The position numbers and the translations under genes are program-made. A model generated the notes under the pieces. That model worked only from the letters and a program-made list of their open reading frames with translations. It ran no database searches and was not told the DNA's origin. This document shows positions 57,834 to 64,000 of a stretch of DNA of 64,000 nucleotides, in pieces. The DNA is from Pseudomonas entomophila (GTDB lineage: Bacteria > Pseudomonadota > Gammaproteobacteria > Pseudomonadales > Pseudomonadaceae): the NCBI RefSeq assembly GCF_018417595.1, contig NZ_CP070982.1:893501-957500 (forward strand). The letters are read 5' to 3'. Every line of letters begins with the position of its first letter. The stretch's first letter is position 1.

Positions 57834-58832
57834 TTACCCGCGTGTCGCCCGGTAGATGCGAAAGCCCTGTGCTTCGGCGCGGATCTCGCAGTTGCCAAGG
57901 GCGCCTTCGATGAGCGGTTGGTAGCGCAGGAAACTGTTGGCTACCAAGCGAATTTCGCCACCTTTTCGCAGATGTTCGCCGGATTTTTTTAGCAGATTTT
58001 CCGAGGCTTGGTAATCGGTGTGCACCCCGGTGTGGAAGGGCGGATTGCTCAGGATCAGGTCCAGCTCACCCGGTGCGGCGTCGATACCGTCACCGCTGAT
58101 CACTTGCCCTTCCAGACCATTGGCCGCCAGGGTCAGGCGGCTGGCGGCGACGGCAAAGGCATCGACATCCAGCAGGGTGACCTGGCTCTGTGGGTAGCGG
58201 CGCTTGATCGTCGCGCCCAGCACGCCGGCACCACAGCCGAAGTCGAGGACATGCCCACTGGGCAACCCGTCAAGGTGTTCCAGCAGCAGGGCGGTGCCCT
58301 TGTCCAGGCGACCGTGGCTGAATACACCCGGCAGGCTGACCACTTGCAACGGGCCGTCCTCGAGCGGCAGCTCGAAGCGCTCGGCCAGGCTTTCCAGCGG
58401 CTTGGCCTCGGGGGCGTGGTCGACGGTCACCTGCCACAGCTGGCAGTGGCGCGCGCTGTCGAGCTTGCGGGGCTTGCCGAACGCTTGCAGCTGTTTCGCC
58501 GCGCCCTCGATGCCGCCGCGTTTCTCACCGACCAGGTACAGCTCGCGCCCGGCCAGGCGCGCGGCCAGGGCATTGAGCAGGTAGGCGGCCAGTTCACGGG
58601 ACTTGGGCAGGAACAGGATAGCGCTGTCGAAAGCCACTTCAGGCACGCTCACACCATGGTGGCAGCGGCCGCCGAAACGGCTTTCAAGCAGTGCCTGGTC
58701 GCCTGCGTGCCAAGTCCAGCCGTGGGCCTTGGGCAATTGGCCGAGCAGGCCATCGGCGGGGGCGCCGGCGATCAGCAACGGGCCCTGAAACAGCTCCGCC
58801 TGGCGGAGCACTACTTCACTGCGCGGGTCCAT
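57834..58832 (-). CDS. rsmC: 16S rRNA (guanine1207-N2)-methyltransferase
   Basis: 332 residues in two tandem methyltransferase-like halves; the C-terminal one is active, with SAM motif [18 protein letters not shown] and catalytic NPPF in [16 protein letters not shown]. It modifies G1207 of 16S rRNA. ATG 58832; the stop lies about 45 bases ahead of the riboswitch. Confidence 0.93.
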   Translation of the reverse strand: MDPRSEVVLRQAELFQGPLLIAGAPADGLLGQLPKAHGWTWHAGDQALLESRFGGRCHHGVSVPEVAFDSAILFLPKSRELAAYLLNALAARLAGRELYLVGEKRGGIEGAAKQLQAFGKPRKLDSARHCQLWQVTVDHAPEAKPLESLAERFELPLEDGPLQVVSLPGVFSHGRLDKGTALLLEHLDGLPSGHVLDFGCGAGVLGATIKRRYPQSQVTLLDVDAFAVAASRLTLAANGLEGQVISGDGIDAAPGELDLILSNPPFHTGVHTDYQASENLLKKSGEHLRKGGEIRLVANSFLRYQPLIEGALGNCEIRAEAQGFRIYRATRG

Positions 58833-58883
58833 AAACGGCGCCTCCTGGAAAAAGTGGCGCAGTGTAGCAGAGCCTGCGCCGCC

Positions 58884-59849
58884 TCAGCCCACCACACGCC
58901 GCGGCTGCCCGGCAAAGAACGCCTGGGCGTTTTCGGCGAGTTGGCCGACGATGCGCTGGCGCGACTCTACCGCGCCCCAGGCGCTGTGCGGGGTCACGAT
59001 CAGGCGGGGAATATCCGCTGCCAGCAAGGGGTTGCCATTGACCGGAGGCTCGACACTGAGCACATCGGTTGCCGCGCCGCCCAGGTGACCGTTGCGCAGG
59101 GCTTCGGCCAGGGCCTGTTCGTCGATCAGCCCGCCACGGGCGGTGTTGACCACCAGCGCGCCGGGCTTGAGCAGGGCCAGCTCACGGGCACCGATCATGT
59201 GTCGGGTGCGATCGTTGAGCGGGCAGTGCAGGGTCAGGGCGTCGACCTGAGGCAACAGTTCATCGAGTGGCAGCCGATCATCGCGTGCCGGGCGCCCAGG
59301 GATCTGCCCGCTGAGCACGCGCATGCCGAACGCCTCGGCCAGCCGCGCCACCGCGCCACCCAGCTCGCCATGGCCGAGCAGGCCAAGGGTCTTGCCTTCG
59401 AGTTCGACGATGGGGAAATCCAGCAGGCAGAACTGGCTGGCCTTGGCCCACTGGCCCTTGGCCACGGCCTGGTGGTAGTCGCACAGGCGCGTGGCCAGGG
59501 CCAGCAGCAGGGCCAGGGTGTGCTGGGCCACTGACGGCGTGCCGTAGCCCTGGCAGTTGCACACGGTGATGCCTTGGGCGCGGGCGGCGGCCAGGTCGAC
59601 GTTGTTGGTGCCGGTGGCGGCGACCAGGATCAGCTTGAGCTGAGTGTTGGCGGCCAGGCTGGCGGCGTCGAGCACCACCTTGTTGCTGATCACCGCCACG
59701 GCGCCCCGCAGGCGTTCGGCCACTTGCTCGGGGCGGGTAGTGGCGAACAACTGAAGTTCATCGAACTGACCTTGCAGTGGGGAAAGGTCGAGGTCACCGA
59801 GGTCGAGGGATGGGTGGTCGAGAAACACGGCGCGACGTGGATTGGGCAT
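58884..59849 (-). CDS. D-2-hydroxyacid dehydrogenase
   Basis: 321 residues. NAD-binding loop GLLGHGELGGAVA; catalytic Arg in NTARGGLID, Glu in DVLSVEPP, His in TPHSAWG: the full D-isomer-specific triad. It resembles glycerate/hydroxypyruvate reductases. Start: ATG 59849 with GGAGACC; the frame to 59951 crosses a REP unit. Single gene, divergent from the acyl-CoA ligase. Confidence 0.92.
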   Translation of the reverse strand: MPNPRRAVFLDHPSLDLGDLDLSPLQGQFDELQLFATTRPEQVAERLRGAVAVISNKVVLDAASLAANTQLKLILVAATGTNNVDLAAARAQGITVCNCQGYGTPSVAQHTLALLLALATRLCDYHQAVAKGQWAKASQFCLLDFPIVELEGKTLGLLGHGELGGAVARLAEAFGMRVLSGQIPGRPARDDRLPLDELLPQVDALTLHCPLNDRTRHMIGARELALLKPGALVVNTARGGLIDEQALAEALRNGHLGGAATDVLSVEPPVNGNPLLAADIPRLIVTPHSAWGAVESRQRIVGQLAENAQAFFAGQPRRVVG

Positions 59850-59904
59850 GGGGTCTCCGATTTGGGAGTGGTTCGGTCGCCGCGGTGGGTTTGGTCGGCG
59901 GGAC

Positions 59905-59990
59905 TCTGTAGGAGCGGGTTTACCCGCGAACACGGGCGAAGCCCGTGCCATGCACCGCGTTGCCTGATTCGCGGGTAAACCCGCGAATCA
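59905..59990. repeat. REP pair (inverted)
   Basis: CTGTAGGAGCGGGTTTACCC and CGCGGGTAAACCCGCG with a linker CACGGGCGAAGCCCGTGCC, in the divergent gap 59850-60166. The second unit lacks the usual CTCCTAC tail, so it is truncated. Confidence 0.8.
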
Positions 59991-60166
59991 GGGGGGCGCG
60001 ATCCAACCTGGGCAGTGTCTGGCCCACCGGTGCCGTTCGTCAACGCCGGCATCGCCGCTCATACCTTTGCGCGGCAAATCATTCCTTCGGCTGATTTGAC
60101 CGGCGCGTCACCGATCTAGAGTGGATCCCAGAGCTGTCCGGCCCGCATCACAGAAAAGGGATACCC

Positions 60167-61849
60167 ATGTTGCAGACGCGTATCATCAAGCCCGCCGAGG
60201 GCGCCTACGAATTTCCGCTGCTGATCAAGCGCCTGCTGATGTCCGGCAGCCGCTATGAAAAGACCCGCGAGATCGTCTACCGCGACCAGATCCGCCTCAC
60301 CTATCCGCAACTGGGCGAGCGCATCGCTAGGCTGGCCAACGTACTGACCGCAGCTGGCGTCAAGGCCGGTGACACGGTGGCGGTGATGGACTGGGACAGC
60401 CACCGCTATCTCGAATGCATGTTCGCCATCCCGATGATCGGCGCGGTGGTGCACACCATCAACGTGCGCCTGTCGCCGGAGCAGATTCTCTACACCATGA
60501 ACCACGCCGAAGACCGCTTCGTGCTGGTCAACAGTGATTTCATCGGCCTCTATCAAACCATCGCCGGGCAACTGACCACGGTGCAAGGGACCGTGTTGCT
60601 GACCGACGGGCCGGACAAGGCCGCCGACCTGCCGGGCCTGCGCGGTGAATACGAGCAACTGCTGGCAGCGGCCAGCCCGCACTACGACTTCCCCGACTTC
60701 GACGAGAACTCGGTGGCCACCACGTTCTACACCACCGGCACCACCGGCAACCCCAAGGGTGTGTATTTCACCCATCGCCAGCTGGTGCTGCACACTCTGG
60801 CCGAAACCTCCGTGCTCGGCAGCCTGGACAGCGTGCGGTTGCTGAGCAGCAACGACGTCTACATGCCGATCACTCCCATGTTCCACGTGCACGCCTGGGG
60901 CATTCCCTATGCGGCGACGATGATGGGGATCAAGCAGGTCTACCCCGGGCGCTACGAGCCAGACATGCTGATCAAGCTGTGGCGTGAAGAGAAGGTGACC
61001 TTCTCCCATTGCGTACCCACCATCCTGCAGATGCTGCTCAATTGCCCGTCGGCCGCCGGCCAGGACTTCGGCGGCTGGAAGATCATCATCGGCGGCAGCG
61101 CGCTCAACCGTGCGCTGTATGAAGCTGCGCTGGCCCGGGGTATCCAGCTCACCGCCGCCTACGGCATGTCCGAGACCTGCCCGCTGATCAGCGCCGCGCA
61201 CCTGAACGACGAGCTGCAGGCCGGCAGCGAGGATGAGCGCACCAGCTACCGGATCAAGGCTGGTGTGCCGGTGCCGCTGGTCGAAGCTGCCATCGTCGAT
61301 GGCAATGGCAACTTCCTGCCCGCTGATGGTGAAACCCAAGGCGAGCTGGTGTTGCGCGCACCCTGGCTGACCATGGGTTATTTCCGCGAGCCGGAGAAGA
61401 GCGAAGAGCTCTGGCAGGGTGGCTGGCTGCACACAGGCGATGTCGCCACCCTCGACGGCATGGGGTTCATCGATATCCGCGACCGTATCAAGGATGTGAT
61501 CAAGACCGGTGGCGAATGGATCTCGTCGCTCGACCTCGAGGACCTGGTCAGCCGCCACCCTGCGGTGCGCGAGGTGGCGGTGGTCGGCGTGCCTGATCCG
61601 CAGTGGGGCGAGCGGCCGTTCGCACTGCTGGTGGTGCGCGAGGGGCAGAACATCGATGCACGCAGCCTGAAGGAACACCTCAAGCCTTTCGTCGAGCAGG
61701 GGCATATCAACAAGTGGGCGATTCCTAGCCAGATCGCCATTGTTACTGAAATTCCCAAGACCAGTGTCGGCAAGCTCGACAAGAAGCGCATCCGCGTGGA
61801 CATCAGCCAATGGCAGGCCAGTAACAGCGCATTCCTCTCCACGCTGTAA
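60167..61849 (+). CDS. Medium-chain acyl-CoA ligase (AlkK-like)
   Basis: 560 residues. ATP/AMP signature FYTTGTTGNPKGVYFTH; adenylate motif YGMSETCPLIS; HTGDVATLDGMGFIDIRDRI and the C-terminal catalytic Lys in PKTSVGKLDKKRIRVD. Length and sequence style fit the AlkK/FadD-like ligases of P. putida, which activate medium-chain acids for beta-oxidation or polyester synthesis. ATG 60167. The DUF1302 gene follows after a hairpin. Confidence 0.92.
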   Translation: MLQTRIIKPAEGAYEFPLLIKRLLMSGSRYEKTREIVYRDQIRLTYPQLGERIARLANVLTAAGVKAGDTVAVMDWDSHRYLECMFAIPMIGAVVHTINVRLSPEQILYTMNHAEDRFVLVNSDFIGLYQTIAGQLTTVQGTVLLTDGPDKAADLPGLRGEYEQLLAAASPHYDFPDFDENSVATTFYTTGTTGNPKGVYFTHRQLVLHTLAETSVLGSLDSVRLLSSNDVYMPITPMFHVHAWGIPYAATMMGIKQVYPGRYEPDMLIKLWREEKVTFSHCVPTILQMLLNCPSAAGQDFGGWKIIIGGSALNRALYEAALARGIQLTAAYGMSETCPLISAAHLNDELQAGSEDERTSYRIKAGVPVPLVEAAIVDGNGNFLPADGETQGELVLRAPWLTMGYFREPEKSEELWQGGWLHTGDVATLDGMGFIDIRDRIKDVIKTGGEWISSLDLEDLVSRHPAVREVAVVGVPDPQWGERPFALLVVREGQNIDARSLKEHLKPFVEQGHINKWAIPSQIAIVTEIPKTSVGKLDKKRIRVDISQWQASNSAFLSTL

Positions 61850-61903
61850 CCACCCTCGTGTGTCGCGTTCGCAAGATCGCGACCCGCACGCTAGAGAGGG
61901 TGG
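61850..61903 (+). terminator. Hairpin after the acyl-CoA ligase gene
   Basis: Outer stem CCACCCTC/GAGGGTGG, inner stem GTCGCG/CGCGAC, beginning at the base after the stop codon. Followed by TGTCTTG, no clean U-run; may be a terminator or a processing/stability element. Confidence 0.5.
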
Positions 61904-62177
61904 TGTCTTGTCAAACGGCAAAATTGAGCCATGCTTCACCACTGCCAGCGCACAGGCCGGTCTTTTGGGGCGGGCCAACAGCAGGGAGCGCAAATCACAC
62001 TTTAGAGGGATCTAGCACCTGTGACCGCTGGCTATAGTCGGGCCAGGGGAATTTCAGGAATGGGGGAGGGCGCCGCGCATTGTCGTGGCGCCTCGGGCAG
62101 GAGCCGGCTTCACCAGGCGCTCGGCCGTTTCTGAAAGGACTCACTGCCATAACAAAAAAGTACATGGAGTAGCGTCG
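61904..62177 (+). other. Leader region of the DUF1302 gene
   Basis: About 270 bases without a gene. It has a GGCGCC...GGCGCC hairpin near 62070-62094 and a possible -10 box TATAGT near 62033. GGAG before ATG 62178 is the ribosome binding site. Confidence 0.45.
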
Positions 62178-64000
62178 ATGACATCTGCAAACCCGTTCTG
62201 GCGCCGGGCACGTCTGCCCTTGGCCGTCAGCCTCGCTTCCACGCTTGCAAGTCCTGCTTTCGCGGTCAGCTTCAACATCGGTGAAATCGAAGGCCAGTTC
62301 GACTCGTCGCTCTCCATCGGCGCCAGCTGGTCGACAGCCAATCCGAACAAGAACCTCATCGGGGTCAACAACGGCGGCAAGGGGTTGTCGCAGACCTCCG
62401 ACGACGGCCATCTCAACTTCAAGAAGGGCGAGACCTTCTCGAAGATCTTCAAGGGTATCCACGACCTCGAGCTCAAGTACGGTGACACCGGCGTGTTCGT
62501 CCGTGGCAAGTACTGGTACGACTTCGAGCTCAAGGACGAACACCGCGAGTTCAAGGATATCAGCGACTCCAACCGCAAGGAGGGCGCCAAGTCCTCGGGT
62601 GCGGAGCTGCTCGACGCCTTCGTCTACCACAACTACTCCATCGCCGACCTGCCGGGCTCGGTGCGCCTGGGCAAGCAGGTGGTCAGCTGGGGTGAGAGCA
62701 CCTTCATCGGGGGCGGCATCAACTCGATCAACCCGATCGACGTGTCCGCCTTCCGCCGCCCGGGCGCCGAGGTGAAGGAAGGCCTGATCCCGGTCAACAT
62801 GTTCTACATCTCCCAGAGCCTCACCGACAACCTGTCGGCCGAAGCCTTCTACCAGCTCGAATGGGACCAGACCGTCGTCGACAACTGCGGTACCTTCTTC
62901 TCGCAACCGGACATCATCGCCGACGGTTGCAACAACAACCTGCGGGTGCTCAACAGCAGCCGCACGGTGCCGGTGGCCGCCCAGCAGTTCCTCGCCACCC
63001 GTGGCGTGAACATCAACGAGGAAGGCGTGATGGTCGGCCGCGGCCCGGACCGTGACGCCCGCGACAGCGGCCAGTTCGGCGTCGCCATGCGCTACATGTT
63101 CGAGCCGCTGGACACCGAGTTCGGTGCCTACTTCATGAACTACCACAGCCGCGCGCCGATCTTCAGCGCCACCGGTGCTCCGCAGTCGGTGTACGCCGGC
63201 CTGGCGGGCCTGCCGGCCCAGCTGAGGTCGCTGGCGCCGATTATCGTCGCGGGCAACTCGAAGTACTTCGTCGAGTACCCGGAAGACATCCGCCTCTACG
63301 GCCTGAGCTTCTCCACCACGCTACCCACCGGCACGGCCTGGAGCGGCGAGTTGAGCTACCGCCCCAATGCCCCGGTGCAGTTGAACACCACCGATATCCT
63401 GTTCGCCGGCGTGCGTCCGATCGGTGGCGCGCTGGCCAACGCCTCGCTGCTCAACGGCGTTCCCGGCCAGGACCTGCATGGTTATCGCCGCAAGGAGATC
63501 ACCCAGTTCCAGACCACCCTGACGCACTTCTTCGACCAGGTGATGGGCGCCAGCCGCATGACCGTTGTCGGCGAGGTGGGTGTCACTCACGTCGGCGGCC
63601 TGGAAAACGCCCACGAAGTTCGCTACGGCCGCGACCCGGTCTATGGCCCTGGCCCGCTGCCCGCCACCGGCGGTGCCAACACCTGCCAGGCACTCAATGC
63701 CAGCACCATCGCCGGTGCCGGTGCTGGCGCCTCCACCGCCAACCTCAACCGCAAGTGCGAGAACGACGGCTACACCACCAGCACCTCCTGGGGCTACCGC
63801 GCCCGGGTGATCTGGGACTACAACGATGTCTTCGCCGGGGTCAACCTCAAGCCCAACGTGGCCTGGTCCCACGACGTCTCCGGCTACTCGCCGGGCCCTG
63901 GCGGCAACTTCGAGGAAGGCCGCAAGGCGGTCAGCCTGGGCCTGGACGCCGAGTACCAGAACACCTACACGGCCAGCCTGTCGTACACCAACTTCTTCGA
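62178..64000 (+). CDS. DUF1302 family protein, N-terminal part (cut by window edge)
   Basis: About 607 codons visible; no stop before the window ends. A signal peptide (LAVSLASTLASPAFA) leads into SFNIGEIEGQFDSSLSIGAS, the standard DUF1302 start; later strands such as GELSYRPNAPVQLNTTD and the porin-like alternation fit an outer-membrane beta barrel. In Pseudomonas these proteins are usually encoded with a DUF1329 protein and lipid-uptake genes, which fits the neighbouring acyl-CoA ligase. Confidence 0.92.
   Translation, partial: MTSANPFWRRARLPLAVSLASTLASPAFAVSFNIGEIEGQFDSSLSIGASWSTANPNKNLIGVNNGGKGLSQTSDDGHLNFKKGETFSKIFKGIHDLELKYGDTGVFVRGKYWYDFELKDEHREFKDISDSNRKEGAKSSGAELLDAFVYHNYSIADLPGSVRLGKQVVSWGESTFIGGGINSINPIDVSAFRRPGAEVKEGLIPVNMFYISQSLTDNLSAEAFYQLEWDQTVVDNCGTFFSQPDIIADGCNNNLRVLNSSRTVPVAAQQFLATRGVNINEEGVMVGRGPDRDARDSGQFGVAMRYMFEPLDTEFGAYFMNYHSRAPIFSATGAPQSVYAGLAGLPAQLRSLAPIIVAGNSKYFVEYPEDIRLYGLSFSTTLPTGTAWSGELSYRPNAPVQLNTTDILFAGVRPIGGALANASLLNGVPGQDLHGYRRKEITQFQTTLTHFFDQVMGASRMTVVGEVGVTHVGGLENAHEVRYGRDPVYGPGPLPATGGANTCQALNASTIAGAGAGASTANLNRKCENDGYTTSTSWGYRARVIWDYNDVFAGVNLKPNVAWSHDVSGYSPGPGGNFEEGRKAVSLGLDAEYQNTYTASLSYTNFF

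Overview
The window is a piece of chromosome from a Pseudomonas of the putida group. This is inferred from high G+C, the gene order around tpr-lolB-ispE-tRNA-Gln-prs-rplY-pth-ychF, hemA-prfA-prmC-moeB-murI and upp-uraA-hpt, class II LitR-type light control of a photolyase operon, and many putida-type REP elements (tail GTAGGAGC / GCTCCTAC) in the intergenic gaps. No database search was possible.

Layout. 1-2151: end of an MFS gene, then the alkylation-repair pair alkA-type glycosylase and ada, each preceded by a shared GCGCAAGAA...GTTTCATC motif. 2206-5940: a large MscS-type channel and a DUF3422 membrane protein. 6114-12176: a metabolic patch (aldehyde dehydrogenase, NCS1 permease and NTF2-fold protein on the minus strand; ycaC hydrolase on the plus strand; an MFS exporter; a cupin). 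12345-19144: a minus-strand housekeeping block (TPR lipoprotein, lolB, ispE, tRNA-Gln, prs, rplY, pth, ychF).

19145-30478 is the accessory region: an orphan type VI secretion module. A control region (two copies of an 18-bp inverted repeat, a sigma-54-like -24/-12 element, a leader hairpin) precedes hcp. Then come vgrG with a long unusual C-terminal tail, and an overlapping 1560-residue rhs gene that lacks PAAR and ends in a short, AT-rich nuclease-like toxin tip. A 110-residue immunity candidate abuts the rhs stop codon. About 1 kb of AT-rich debris follows, including a decayed second vgrG copy, then a DUF2167 membrane protein. No tss core genes are in the window, so Hcp, VgrG and Rhs must use an apparatus encoded elsewhere.

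31024-35750: hemA-prfA-prmC-moeB-murI. 35879-42057: a light-response cluster (DUF523/DUF1722, class II LitR/MerR regulator, photolyase phrB, an SDR-like protein, a renalase-like FAD protein) with three T(G/A)TACA-N12-TGTA(C/T)A operator candidates. 42071-48833: hemH, uraA, upp, hpt, small proteins and mqo. 49441-53676: small proteins, a YajG lipoprotein, an acyltransferase and a SRAP protein missing two of four catalytic residues. 53784-58832: a chemoreceptor, an M48 lipoprotein protease, a TMEM165/Gdt1-type manganese exporter behind a yybP-ykoY riboswitch, and rsmC. 58884-64000: a 2-hydroxyacid dehydrogenase, an acyl-CoA ligase and the start of a DUF1302 gene that runs off the window.

Strongest leads: the rhs toxin tip with its immunity gene, the vgrG relic behind it, the PAAR-less VgrG/Rhs pair, the hcp control region, the light operators and the variant SRAP active site.
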